DNA from: Seonamhaeicola algicola
GTDB lineage: Bacteria > Bacteroidota > Bacteroidia > Flavobacteriales > Flavobacteriaceae
Reading direction: 5' to 3'
Assembly: GCF_007997385.1 (NCBI RefSeq)
Contig: NZ_VOSC01000030.1
Span: forward strand, 124,838 to 188,837
DNA: 64,000 nt
Part shown: one piece after another, positions 53,150 to 61,543 of the stretch
Numbering within the stretch: position 1 is the first letter of the stretch
Layout: each line of letters starts with the position of its first letter
The notes under the pieces: generated by a model
Told to the model about the DNA's origin: nothing
The model's input: only the letters and a program-made list of their open reading frames with translations
Databases searched by the model: none
Program-made: the position numbers and the translations under genes

Positions 53150-53939
53150 TTTGTGTATTTAAAAACTGCTTACTTTTTTCATATAAAAATTGTAAACATT
53201 TAATTTCATTACCTTTTTCAAGTAGTTCGGCATCTAAATCTTGAGTATCAACATAGGCTATAAACGCATTTACTTTATTTAAAGGAATATTAAACATTTC
53301 GCTTATGTATTGTGGTGTGTATAAATCTGTTAATTCAAAAGGTTTTTCAACAGTTATATACTCTGGTTTTTTATATTTTTTGTTCTTTTTACCAAATATT
53401 AGTTGAGATATTTTACCCAAATCAAAACCATTGTATAGTTCACCTTTACTAATTCTAGATTTTAAATCATATTCAACAGATTTTTCATCAAAAGGCTTTT
53501 CATCATTATATTCATAATCTACATTCATACTTCCCATATCTAAAATTATGGGTTTTATGTAAGCCACATTCTCAATATCTGTATTAATATTACCTGTTAG
53601 GCCCGATGATAGCAAAACAGCATCTAGCTTATGTATTTGTTCTACCAAATGAATTTTTAATTGTCTGGATTTTATAACATCTTTTGTAACAGTTACTGAA
53701 AGAGGTTGAAACTGTAATGCCGAAATTTGAATAATATCATTTTCAGCAACATCAAGTATAAATGTTCCTTTCTCATCAGTAATAGTTCCTTGGTTTGATG
53801 ATGCATTGAAAACTGTAACGCCTTCTACATCATTAGCAAGGGCATAAATTTCTCCCTTCACAGAAATTCTGTCTACAAACTGCGCATGAACAGCTGTAAT
53901 AACAAATAAAAATTTGAATAAAAGTACATTAGTTTTCAT
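53136..53939 (-). CDS. CarboxypepD_reg-like exported protein (paralogue A)
   Basis: A 267-residue exported protein (signal ends near residue 19, TAVHAQ). Residues of ~24-105 carry the same regulatory beta domain (VKGEIYALANDVEGVTVFNA, then VEQIHKLDAVLLSSGLTGNI). The C-terminal half is a helical domain with KISQLIFGKKNKKYKKPEY. It resembles the neighbour at 52.4-53.1 kb in layout: the regulatory domain, then a G-N-[IL]-x-[ST]-D-I-E-N segment. It is first in a run of four minus-strand envelope genes. Confidence 0.87.
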   Translation of the reverse strand: MKTNVLLFKFLFVITAVHAQFVDRISVKGEIYALANDVEGVTVFNASSNQGTITDEKGTFILDVAENDIIQISALQFQPLSVTVTKDVIKSRQLKIHLVEQIHKLDAVLLSSGLTGNINTDIENVAYIKPIILDMGSMNVDYEYNDEKPFDEKSVEYDLKSRISKGELYNGFDLGKISQLIFGKKNKKYKKPEYITVEKPFELTDLYTPQYISEMFNIPLNKVNAFIAYVDTQDLDAELLEKGNEIKCLQFLYEKSKQFLNTQNAKN

Positions 53940-54060
53940 AAGGTTGGTTTTAAAATTTAAAGTTCGGTTTTATAATCTTAATTAAAATGAAATAACATTT
54001 TAAACTTTTGTTAAAACATCAATTTACATACTTTTACCAACCATTTAATTACTGTTTATT

Positions 54061-54768
54061 ATGAAAAACATTATTATTGCAAGCACTTCAACAATACATG
54101 GTAGTGGTTATTTAGAATATATTTTAGACGAATTAACCCTTTTATATAAAGATACTGAAGAAATTTTATTTGTACCATATGCAAGACCAAGTGGTATTAC
54201 TCATGATGCTTACACCGAAATTGCCACAAAAGCTTTTATAAAAATTAATAAACGGATTGTAGGGTTACATACGTTTAAAAACCCTATTGAAGCTGTACAA
54301 AATGCTCAAGGCATTTTTGTTGGTGGTGGTAATACCTTTGTATTAACAAATATGCTTTACAAAAATAACCTTATAAACGTTTTAAGCCAAGTGGTTAATA
54401 AAGGTACGCCATACTTAGGCACTAGCGCTGGTAGTAATATTTGCGGACTTACCATACGCACAACAAATGATATGCCTATTGTGTATCCGCCAAGTTTTGA
54501 TGCCTTAAAACTGGTTTCGTTTAACATTAATCCGCATTACTTAGATCCTGATAGTAAAAGTAAACACATGGGTGAAACACGAGAAACAAGAATTAAAGAG
54601 TTTCATAAATTTAATACGCAGCCCGTTGTTGGTTTAAGAGAAGGTAGCTGGTTACAGGTAAAAAACAATACTATTACTTTAAAAGGGAATTTATCTGCTA
54701 GAATTTTTGAAGTAAACAAAACGCCTTATGAGGTTGAAACTGGCACTAAACTTAATGATTTAAAATAA
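54061..54768 (+). CDS. pepE: Dipeptidase E (alpha-aspartyl dipeptidase)
   Basis: A 235-residue serine peptidase of family S51 that splits Asp-X dipeptides in the cytoplasm. The nucleophile elbow GTSAGSN has Ser122; FVGGGNTFVLTNML and the C-terminal LREGSWLQV match the family. The length is typical. It is followed by a hairpin that also terminates the convergent tRNA gene. Confidence 0.94.
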   Translation: MKNIIIASTSTIHGSGYLEYILDELTLLYKDTEEILFVPYARPSGITHDAYTEIATKAFIKINKRIVGLHTFKNPIEAVQNAQGIFVGGGNTFVLTNMLYKNNLINVLSQVVNKGTPYLGTSAGSNICGLTIRTTNDMPIVYPPSFDALKLVSFNINPHYLDPDSKSKHMGETRETRIKEFHKFNTQPVVGLREGSWLQVKNNTITLKGNLSARIFEVNKTPYEVETGTKLNDLK

Positions 54769-54796
54769 AAAAGCCCCACAAAATTTGTGAGGCTTT
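54769..54796 (-). terminator. Terminator shared by tRNA-Gly and pepE
   Basis: On the minus strand AAAGCCTCACAAA pairs with TTTGTGGGGCTTT (54770-54796, U-G pair included), followed by TTTTTTATTTT. The stem starts at the A of the encoded CCA of tRNA-Gly. On the plus strand the same hairpin has no good T tract. Confidence 0.85.
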
Positions 54797-54871
54797 GGAG
54801 CGGGAGACCGGGTTCGAACCGGCGACATTCAGCTTGGAAGGCTGACGCTCTACCAACTGAGCTACTCCCGC
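54796..54871 (-). tRNA. tRNA-Gly (anticodon TCC)
   Basis: The minus strand folds as a full cloverleaf: acceptor GCGGGAG/CTCCCGC, D stem GCTC/GAGC, anticodon stem TCAGC/GCTGA with loop CTTCCAA (anticodon TCC, reading GGA), T stem GCCGG/CCGGT with TTCGAAC loop. Discriminator T is followed by an encoded CCA (54796-54798). Confidence 0.96.
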
Positions 54872-54918
54872 ATTAGCGGATGCAAATATAAAACCTATTT
54901 TTATTTGTGCAACACTTT

Positions 54919-55347
54919 TTACAGCTTTTTTAAAAAATGAAAGCCTAAAATTTTAAAATCTTCGTTAAAATAGAATTTGTGAGAAGCTGCATTTGCTACA
55001 TACGTGTTTAACTCTACGGCTTCACACCCTTTTGTTTTTGCGTAATTATAAATCCATTTAAAAAATTGTTTACCTAAGCCTTTTCCTCTGTAGCTTTCAT
55101 CAATAAAAACATGATCTGGCTCAACGCTTTTCCCCGAATAATGTCTTGTACAAAACCATAAACCGCTCACACCTATTATTTTATCATCATCATAAATTAC
55201 AGCACATTCATAATTTTTATAAGTTACCATTTCGTTAAAGCGCCGTTTTAATAAAGCCTTATCAAGCTTTTCATTATTTAATTGATAAACCAATGGTATA
55301 ATTAAATCTATATTTTCTTTTTCTAATATTTTAAATATAAAACTCAT
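54919..55347 (-). CDS. GNAT-family N-acetyltransferase
   Basis: A 142-residue acetyltransferase. The acetyl-CoA pyrophosphate loop appears as SYRGKGLGKQFFKWIYNYAK, preceded by DHVFIDE and followed by GCEAVELNTYVANAASHKFYFNE with the conserved Asn-containing motif B. The substrate is unknown. It stands alone on the minus strand between tRNA-Gly and the M48 peptidase gene. Confidence 0.9.
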   Translation of the reverse strand: MSFIFKILEKENIDLIIPLVYQLNNEKLDKALLKRRFNEMVTYKNYECAVIYDDDKIIGVSGLWFCTRHYSGKSVEPDHVFIDESYRGKGLGKQFFKWIYNYAKTKGCEAVELNTYVANAASHKFYFNEDFKILGFHFLKKL

Positions 55348-55437
55348 GCCTTTTTACTTTGCTATTACACTGTAAAAATAAGTGACTTAACTTAAAAAAT
55401 GTGTCTTAATTATAAATTGTAACTTTTTAGAACCACA

Positions 55438-55445
55438 TAATTTTG
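55438..55445 (+). promoter_or_regulatory. -7 box (TAATTTTG) for the M48 peptidase
   Basis: TAATTTTG matches TAnnTTTG, 26 nt before the ATG at 55472. Confidence 0.45.
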
Positions 55446-55471
55446 TAAATTATACCCTAATTTATAACCAA

Positions 55472-56239
55472 ATGAGAGGAAGGAATTTAAAATTCAGACT
55501 ACTAATAGGTGTAGCTATTGCACTATTTTTTGTTTTTAAACGCTGCAGCCAACAAGAAGTTAATCCATATACAGGCAGAACACAAACTATTTCAATGACA
55601 CCCGATAAAGAAATAGCAATTGGCTTACAAAGTGCTCCGCAAATGGCACAACAACATGGTGGTTTGCACCCTAACAACCAATACCAAGCATTGGTTGACA
55701 ATGTTGGCAATAAATTAATTAACAATAGTATTGCCAATGAAACACCTTATAAATATGAGTTTCATTTATTAAACGACCCTAATACTATTAATGCTTTTGC
55801 CTTACCTGGTGGACAAATATTTATAACCTATGCTTTGTTTTCTAAATTAGAAAATGAAGATCAGCTTGCTGGGGTTTTAGGTCATGAAATTGGTCATGTT
55901 TTAGGAAGGCATAGTGCCGAACGTATCGCTGAAAGCGAATATTGGCAAGGGCTTGCAACAGCTGGCTCTGTTGGTGCAGATATGGGAGGCGTGGTTAGCG
56001 GTATTGGCCAACAAAAACTATTAACAAACGGACGTGATGATGAACTTGAAAGTGATGATTTAGGTGTGAAATTTATGATTAAAGCGGGTTACAACCCTGA
56101 AGAAATGATTGGGGTTATGCAAATTTTAAAAGCGGCAGCTGGCCCTAACAGAGTTCCAGAATTTCAAAGCACACACCCAGACCCTGACAACCGTATAGAA
56201 AAAATAAAAGAAGCCATCAATAAATACAGAAACCTATAG
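55472..56239 (+). CDS. M48-family metallopeptidase (BepA/Oma1-like)
   Basis: A 255-residue exported zinc protease. The N-terminus has a hydrophobic anchor with KRCSQ near residue 25, which may be a lipid attachment site. Family features are NPYTGRTQTISM, the zinc motif HEIGH at 138-142 with GRHSAER, and a third ligand in DELESDDLGVKFM, with THPDPDNRIEKI near the C-terminus. It probably serves quality control of envelope proteins. It stands alone and ends at its own terminator. Confidence 0.94.
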   Translation: MRGRNLKFRLLIGVAIALFFVFKRCSQQEVNPYTGRTQTISMTPDKEIAIGLQSAPQMAQQHGGLHPNNQYQALVDNVGNKLINNSIANETPYKYEFHLLNDPNTINAFALPGGQIFITYALFSKLENEDQLAGVLGHEIGHVLGRHSAERIAESEYWQGLATAGSVGADMGGVVSGIGQQKLLTNGRDDELESDDLGVKFMIKAGYNPEEMIGVMQILKAAAGPNRVPEFQSTHPDPDNRIEKIKEAINKYRNL

Positions 56240-56243
56240 AAAC

Positions 56244-56266
56244 GGCCTCGCAGTGCGAGGCCTTTT
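56244..56266 (+). terminator. Intrinsic terminator after the M48 gene
   Basis: GGCCTCGCA and TGCGAGGCC (56244-56252, 56254-56262) form a 9-bp GC-rich stem, followed by TTTT. Confidence 0.85.
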
Positions 56267-56307
56267 CAGACTAACTCAAAATAATTAATTTTAAAAAATT
56301 ATTATAA

Positions 56308-56709
56308 TTATTTTTTCTTCTTTTTCTTTAAAGCATCTTTAATAATTGCAGCTGCTTCATCAGCACCGTGTAATTGGGCATATTTTGCTGCAGTATAGCT
56401 TTTGTTTGAACATCTTAATTTTAAATTAGCACCTTCAGCAATTAAAAGTTCTAAAATTTCAGTTCTGTTAAACTTTGCTGCATACATAGCTGGCGTCATA
56501 CCATTTGAACGTGCGTTAACATCGGCACCTCTTTCTATTAATTTTTTTACTGTATCAAAATCGCCTTTAGCAATAGATACACAAAATGAATTTACTTTAA
56601 AATAATACTCTGATGTAGATGTATTACTTGTTGAAGTAGCTGGTAAAGCATTAATTGATACTACAGATACACATAATGCAATTGCGGTTGTAATGATTGT
56701 TTTTTTCAT
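56308..56709 (-). CDS. Exported ankyrin-repeat protein
   Basis: A 133-residue exported protein (signal to about residue 22, SINALPA). The mature part holds two and a half ankyrin repeats (DFDTVKKLIERGADVNARSN, then MTPAMYAAKFNRTEILELLI in pieces) and ends in a Lys-rich tail. Ankyrin repeats bind proteins; the partner is unknown. It is divergent from gpmI and has about 270 nt of upstream DNA with a palindrome and a terminator-like hairpin. Confidence 0.9.
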   Translation of the reverse strand: MKKTIITTAIALCVSVVSINALPATSTSNTSTSEYYFKVNSFCVSIAKGDFDTVKKLIERGADVNARSNGMTPAMYAAKFNRTEILELLIAEGANLKLRCSNKSYTAAKYAQLHGADEAAAIIKDALKKKKKK

Positions 56710-56857
56710 GATGAAAGAATTTAAGTTTGATTTATTTGATTAATTGATAATTTATGTTACGTTTTTTGATATACTAAAGAGACGATAAAAAATTTAAATT
56801 GTTACATCAAAAAATTTATATAACACACTTTTAACATTTATTTCACAAAGCATTAAC

Positions 56858-56869
56858 GAAAACGTTTTC
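56858..56869. promoter_or_regulatory. Possible operator, 12-bp palindrome GAAAACGTTTTC
   Basis: A perfect palindrome with a central CG, the kind bound by LacI/GalR-type regulators, in the divergent gap between the ankyrin gene and gpmI. No regulator for it is visible nearby. Confidence 0.3.
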
Positions 56870-56874
56870 TTAAA

Positions 56875-56920
56875 AAAACAGCACAAAACGCCCTAAAAAA
56901 CAGGGCATTTCAGCTGTTTT
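56875..56920. terminator. Terminator-like hairpin with no obvious gene
   Basis: Outer arms AAAACAGC (56875-56882) and GCTGTTTT (56913-56920) and inner arms GCCCT/AGGGC flank an A-rich loop, with A and T tracts outside. It sits between two divergent genes, so it ends no annotated transcript. Confidence 0.5.
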
Positions 56921-56947
56921 TATTGCCAGTATTTTAGTAAACTTACC

Positions 56948-56955
56948 TATATTTG
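56948..56955 (+). promoter_or_regulatory. -7 box (TATATTTG) for gpmI
   Basis: TATATTTG matches TAnnTTTG, 23 nt before the ATG at 56979. Confidence 0.6.
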
Positions 56956-56978
56956 CTTAGTACAAAAAATTATTAAAA

Positions 56979-58493
56979 ATGAACAAAAAAGTCATCTTAA
57001 TGATACTTGACGGTTGGGGAAACTCTCCAGACCCAAAGGTTTCAGCAATAGACCATGCAAACACGCCTTTTATAGATTCACTTTACAAAAAATACCCTTT
57101 TGCAACGCTTAGAACCGATGGTTTACACGTAGGTTTACCCGAAGGCCAAATGGGAAACAGTGAAGTTGGACACATGAATTTAGGTGCCGGTAGAATTGTA
57201 TACCAAGATTTAGCAAAAATTAATTTAGCTATTGAAAAAGACACTTTAAAAGATGAAAAAGTGCTTGTTGATGCTTTAAAATATGCTGCAAATAACAATA
57301 AAAATGTTCATTTTTTAGGTCTTTTAAGTAATGGTGGTGTTCATGCACATACCAGCCATTTAAAAGGTTTTATTGATGCTGCCAATAAAGCGGGCGTTAA
57401 TTCATATGTACATGCATTTACTGATGGTAGAGATGTAGACCCAAAATCTGGAAAAGGTTACATTGAAGATTTAGAAAACTATATTGCAAACACTAATACT
57501 AAATTAGCTACCGTTACTGGCCGTTATTACGCCATGGATAGAGATAAACGTTGGGAACGTGTACAGCTAGCTTACAATGCAATTGTAAACGGCCAAGGTA
57601 CAAAAACTACAAACCCTGCCGCGGCTGTACAATCTAATTATGATAATGATATTACTGATGAGTTTATAAAACCACTTATTGTAACTAATAATGATGGAGA
57701 ACCCATTGCCAAAGTACAAAAAGATGACGTTGTTATTTTTTACAACTTTAGAACTGATAGAGGTCGTGAATTAACAGAAATGTTAAACCAAAAAGATTTT
57801 ACTGAGTACAACACTAAAAAATTAGACCTTTATTATGTTACCATTACAAATTATAGTGATGATTTTGAAGGCATAAAGGTTATTTTTAATAAAGATAATA
57901 TTTCTGAAACTTTAGGAGAAGTTTTAGCTAAAAACGGAAAAAAACAAATTAGAATTGCCGAAACCGAAAAATACCCACATGTTACATTTTTCTTTTCTGG
58001 CGGACAAGAAACACCGTTTGAAGGCGAATCTAGAATTTTGAAAAACTCACCTAAAGTAGCTACTTACGATTTAAAACCTGAAATGAGCGCTTATGAATTG
58101 CGCGATGCTTTAGTGCCTGAATTACAAAAAGGTGACACTGATTTTGTTTGTTTAAACTTTGCTAACGGAGACATGGTTGGGCATACAGGTGTTATGGAAG
58201 CTGCCATTAAAGCCTGTGAAGCTGTTGACGCTTGTGCCAAAGATGTTATTACAGCAGGCTTAGAAAATGGTTACACAACACTTTTAATTGCAGACCACGG
58301 TAACTGTGAAACTATGATAAACCCTGATGGTTCTCCGCATACAGCACACACCACAAACCCAGTACCTGTTATTTTAATTGATAACGAATTAAAAAATATA
58401 GAAAACGGAGTTCTTGGTGATGTTGCACCAACAATACTTAAGTTAATGGGGGTTAAACAACCTGAAGCTATGACACAACATGCCTTAGTATAA
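56979..58493 (+). CDS. gpmI: Cofactor-independent phosphoglycerate mutase
   Basis: A 504-residue alkaline-phosphatase-fold enzyme that interconverts 3- and 2-phosphoglycerate with two metal ions, in lower glycolysis. DGWG at 11-14 and the phosphorylated serine Ser61 in GNSEVGHMNLGAG are present, as are HAFTDGRDVDP, TVTGRYYAMDRDKRW and the metal-binding ADHGNCE with HTAHTTNPVP. Full length. It has its own promoter and terminator. Confidence 0.97.
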   Translation: MNKKVILMILDGWGNSPDPKVSAIDHANTPFIDSLYKKYPFATLRTDGLHVGLPEGQMGNSEVGHMNLGAGRIVYQDLAKINLAIEKDTLKDEKVLVDALKYAANNNKNVHFLGLLSNGGVHAHTSHLKGFIDAANKAGVNSYVHAFTDGRDVDPKSGKGYIEDLENYIANTNTKLATVTGRYYAMDRDKRWERVQLAYNAIVNGQGTKTTNPAAAVQSNYDNDITDEFIKPLIVTNNDGEPIAKVQKDDVVIFYNFRTDRGRELTEMLNQKDFTEYNTKKLDLYYVTITNYSDDFEGIKVIFNKDNISETLGEVLAKNGKKQIRIAETEKYPHVTFFFSGGQETPFEGESRILKNSPKVATYDLKPEMSAYELRDALVPELQKGDTDFVCLNFANGDMVGHTGVMEAAIKACEAVDACAKDVITAGLENGYTTLLIADHGNCETMINPDGSPHTAHTTNPVPVILIDNELKNIENGVLGDVAPTILKLMGVKQPEAMTQHALV

Positions 58494-58507
58494 AAATAAA
58501 TTTCCTT

Positions 58508-58538
58508 AAAAAAAGCCTGCCCAAAAGCAGGCTTTTTT
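58508..58538 (+). terminator. Intrinsic terminator after gpmI
   Basis: AGCCTGC (58514-58520) pairs with GCAGGCT (58527-58533) around CCAAAA, with an A tract before and T tract after. The second dispersed repeat starts at the next base. Confidence 0.9.
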
Positions 58539-58620
58539 GCGTTAGGGATTGAAGTGGCATCCTTTTTTAAGGCACGAGAAAAAGATACAACGTAAAGCCC
58601 GACCCGTTAGGGAAACGCCC
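58539..58620 (+). repeat. Dispersed ~83-bp structured intergenic repeat, copy 2
   Basis: Same orientation and ends as copy 1 (GCGTTAGGG start, AACGCCC end), 82 bp, two bases shorter, with scattered substitutions. The closing GCGTT/AACGC pairing, the T-rich/A-rich arm and the ACCC-GTTA-GGG hairpin are kept. It lies between the gpmI terminator and the promoter of the HAD-like gene. Confidence 0.85.
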
Positions 58621-58645
58621 TAATTGTTTACCTAAAAAATTAATG

Positions 58646-58653
58646 TATTTTTG
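58646..58653 (+). promoter_or_regulatory. -7 box (TATTTTTG) for the HAD-like gene
   Basis: TATTTTTG matches TAnnTTTG, 25 nt before the ATG at 58679. Confidence 0.55.
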
Positions 58654-58678
58654 TACAAACTCAAGTCTGTAAAAACAT

Positions 58679-59083
58679 ATGAATTTTAACGACACCTTAA
58701 TAATTGCTGTTGATTTTGATGGTACCATAGTTGAAGATGCTTACCCTAAAATTGGCAAACCTCAAATGTTTGCTTTTGAAACATTAAAGATGTTACAAGA
58801 TAAAGGGCATAGACTAATTTTATGGACCTACAGGTTTGGTGATAAACTAGACGAAGCCGTTAATTTTTGTAAAGAAAATGGCGTTATTTTTTATGCTGTT
58901 AATAGTAGTTTTCCGGAAGAAGAATTTAATAACGACGCTAGCCGAAAAATTAACGCCGACCTTTTTATTGACGATAGGAACTTTGGAGGTTTTCCTGGTT
59001 GGGGAGAAATTTACCAAGAACTAACAAATAGCCAACCGCCTAAAATTGAAAAGAAAAAAGGTCTTTTTGGGCTTTTTAAATAA
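58679..59083 (+). CDS. Small HAD-like hydrolase (BT0820 type)
   Basis: A 134-residue protein with the HAD phosphatase opening VDFDGTIVEDAYPKIG (nucleophile Asp and general-acid-type Asp), GHRLILWTYR (motif II Thr region) and the closing ADLFIDDRNFGG acidic motif. It has no cap domain. It matches the short HAD proteins of Bacteroidota, with unknown substrate. It stands alone between two promoter boxes. Confidence 0.88.
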   Translation: MNFNDTLIIAVDFDGTIVEDAYPKIGKPQMFAFETLKMLQDKGHRLILWTYRFGDKLDEAVNFCKENGVIFYAVNSSFPEEEFNNDASRKINADLFIDDRNFGGFPGWGEIYQELTNSQPPKIEKKKGLFGLFK

Positions 59084-59132
59084 CACCCTCCAACACTTTT
59101 TCCTTTTTAAAGGCTTCTTGTTTTCTATTTAG

Positions 59133-59140
59133 TATCTTTG
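59133..59140 (+). promoter_or_regulatory. -7 box (TATCTTTG) for the map operon
   Basis: TATCTTTG matches TAnnTTTG, 16 nt before the map ATG. Confidence 0.6.
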
Positions 59141-59156
59141 CAAATATTTTTTAGGT

Positions 59157-59975
59157 ATGATAGTAGTAAAAACAAGAGAAGAAATTGAGTTAATGCGCCA
59201 AAGTGCGCTTATAGTATCTAAAACCCTAGGTATGCTAGCCACCGAAATTAAAGAAGGGGTTACCACAAACTATTTAGATACTATTGCAGAACAATTTATT
59301 AGAGATAACGGTGCTTTGCCCGGTTTTAAAGGCCTTTATGATTGCCCATCTACATTACTTTGCAGTGTAAATGACGCTGTTGTACATGGCTTACCTACTG
59401 ATACGCCATTAAAAGATGGCGATATTGTATCTATTGATTGTGGTGCTTTAATGAATGAGTTTTACGGAGACCACGCTTATACGTTTGAAATAGGTAATGT
59501 TGCTGAAGACACTAAAAAACTTATACAAACTACCAAAGAATCTTTATACGCTGGTATTGCTCAATTTAAACACGGTAACCGTGTGGGCGATGTTGGCTAC
59601 GCCATACAACAGCACTGTGAGGCTGAAGGTTATGGTGTTGTTAGAGAACTAGTTGGGCATGGTGTAGGTAAAAAACTACACGAAGATCCTGAAATGCCAA
59701 ACTACGGTAAGCGCGGTAGAGGTAAAAAATTCATTGAAGGAATGGTTGTAGCCATAGAGCCTATGATTAACATGGGCACACACAGAATTAAACAACTTAA
59801 AGATGGCTGGACAATTGTTACGCGTGATGGTAAGCCTAGTGTACATTTTGAGCATGATGTGGCTTTAATAGACGGAAAACCTGAAATCCTTTCAACTTTT
59901 GCTTACGTTCATCAAGCATTAGGTATTACAAGTAATGAAGAAGATGCTTTTAGGCAAAACACTTTAGTTATTTAA
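59157..59975 (+). CDS. map: Type I methionine aminopeptidase
   Basis: A 272-residue dinuclear-metal peptidase that removes the start methionine from new proteins. The five metal ligands are in place: Asp in IVSIDCG, Asp in FYGDHAYTF, His in VGHGVGKKLHE, Glu in AIEPMIN and Glu in HFEHDVALI. The length is slightly above the usual ~265. The following three genes start 5-7 nt after each preceding stop, so they form one transcript with map. Confidence 0.96.
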   Translation: MIVVKTREEIELMRQSALIVSKTLGMLATEIKEGVTTNYLDTIAEQFIRDNGALPGFKGLYDCPSTLLCSVNDAVVHGLPTDTPLKDGDIVSIDCGALMNEFYGDHAYTFEIGNVAEDTKKLIQTTKESLYAGIAQFKHGNRVGDVGYAIQQHCEAEGYGVVRELVGHGVGKKLHEDPEMPNYGKRGRGKKFIEGMVVAIEPMINMGTHRIKQLKDGWTIVTRDGKPSVHFEHDVALIDGKPEILSTFAYVHQALGITSNEEDAFRQNTLVI

Positions 59976-59980
59976 TACAC

Positions 59981-60763
59981 ATGACACACATACATACTAT
60001 TGAAAACCAGTTAACACAACTGCGTAATCAACTTAATAAACATGCATTATACAGCCATTTAAAAACTATTGATGACATTAAAATTTTTATGGAAGCGCAT
60101 GTTTTTGCCGTTTGGGATTTTATGTCGCTTTTAAAAGCACTACAAAATAGTTTAACCTGTACTGTTTTACCTTGGGTGCCTGCTAAAAATCCAGCTACTG
60201 CACGTTTTATTAATGAAATTGTTTTAGGTGAAGAAAGTGATGTTAATGAGTTAGGTGAGCCTAAAAGCCATTATGAAATGTACATTGATGCCATGCAACA
60301 AGTTACGGCAAGCACCAATAATATTGATGCTTTTTTAACGCTTTTAAATAAAGGGTTTTCTATAGAAGATAGTTTAAAACACAGCCAAACACCAGAGCAC
60401 ATTACCAAGTTTGTAAACTTTACATTTAATATTATAGCTACAAACCAACCCCATAAAATTGCAGCTGCTTTTACTTTTGGAAGAGAAGATATTATACCTG
60501 ATATGTTTTTTGAAATTATAAATAAAGCTGAAACAAATGGTAAAAACTACAGTAAATTAAGCTATTATTTACAAAGACATATTGAATTAGATGGTGATGA
60601 ACACGGCCCTTTATCATTAAAAATGATTGAAGATTTATGTGGCAATGATTCTCAAAAATGGGATGATGTACTAACCGTTTCTAAATTAGCATTACAGCAC
60701 CGTATAGCGCTTTGGGATGGTATTTACAATACTATAAAAGAAAACAAAACTTTAGAAGTTTAA
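59981..60763 (+). CDS. DUF3050 family protein
   Basis: A 260-residue all-helical protein with no signal or membrane segment. The region MEAHVFAVWDFMSLLKALQ and the later HIELDGDEHGPLSLKMI resemble the heme-oxygenase-like helical fold described for DUF3050. Conserved His residues in these segments could bind a metal or heme, which is inference. It sits 5 nt after map in a four-gene run with a methyltransferase and DUF423. Confidence 0.9.
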   Translation: MTHIHTIENQLTQLRNQLNKHALYSHLKTIDDIKIFMEAHVFAVWDFMSLLKALQNSLTCTVLPWVPAKNPATARFINEIVLGEESDVNELGEPKSHYEMYIDAMQQVTASTNNIDAFLTLLNKGFSIEDSLKHSQTPEHITKFVNFTFNIIATNQPHKIAAAFTFGREDIIPDMFFEIINKAETNGKNYSKLSYYLQRHIELDGDEHGPLSLKMIEDLCGNDSQKWDDVLTVSKLALQHRIALWDGIYNTIKENKTLEV

Positions 60764-60769
60764 CGTATT

Positions 60770-61537
60770 TTGAAACACTTTTCAAAACTTATATTAAACC
60801 TTATACCAAGACCTTTACTTATAAGGCTTAGCTATGTAATTAAACCGCTTTTAGCCTTTTTTTTAAAAGGAAACACTTACACAGACCCTATTGATGGTAA
60901 AAGTTTTAAATCGTTTTTATCATATGGTTATGTAAAACAGCGTAACAATATTTTATCGCCTTCTACCCTATCTTTAGAGCGCCACAGATTGCTTTGGCTT
61001 TATTTACAAAATGAAACAGATTTTTTTTCAAATGCCTATAAAGTTCTTCACTTTGCACCCGAACAATGTTTTTTAAAGCGTTTTAGAAAGCTTAATAATA
61101 TAAACTACACTACTACAGATTTACTATCGCCAATTGCCGATGTTAAAGCAGACATATGCAACCTTCCGTTTGATGATAATAGTTATGATGTTATTTTTTG
61201 TAATCACGTTTTAGAACATATACCAAACGATACTAAAGCAATGCAAGAGTTATATCGTGTTATGAAACCAGGTGGTTGGGGTATTTTTCAAATTCCGCAA
61301 GATTTAAATCGTGCGTTTACATTTGAAGACAACACAATAACAGATAAAGTAGAGCGCGCTAAAATATTTGGGCAGTATGACCATGTACGTGTGTACGGTC
61401 GTGATTATTTTGATAAACTTCGTGCTATTGGATTTAAGGTTGAAGAGGTGGATTATACGGCTACTTTACCAGACTCTGAAATTGATAAATTCCGTTTAGC
61501 AAAAGGCGAAATTATTCCTTTAGTTAAAAAAACTTAA
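60770..61537 (+). CDS. Class I SAM-dependent methyltransferase
   Basis: A 255-residue methyltransferase. After an N-terminal hydrophobic stretch (SYVIKPLLAFFLK) it has HFAPEQCFLKRF, the motif region ADICNLPFDDNSYDVIFCNHVLEHI and MKPGGWGIFQIP. It resembles methyltransferases acting on envelope or lipid substrates, though the acceptor is unknown. The start is TTG at 60770, which gives a sensible N-terminus; no ATG lies before conserved sequence. Confidence 0.9.
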   Translation: MKHFSKLILNLIPRPLLIRLSYVIKPLLAFFLKGNTYTDPIDGKSFKSFLSYGYVKQRNNILSPSTLSLERHRLLWLYLQNETDFFSNAYKVLHFAPEQCFLKRFRKLNNINYTTTDLLSPIADVKADICNLPFDDNSYDVIFCNHVLEHIPNDTKAMQELYRVMKPGGWGIFQIPQDLNRAFTFEDNTITDKVERAKIFGQYDHVRVYGRDYFDKLRAIGFKVEEVDYTATLPDSEIDKFRLAKGEIIPLVKKT

Positions 61538-61543
61538 ACCAAC

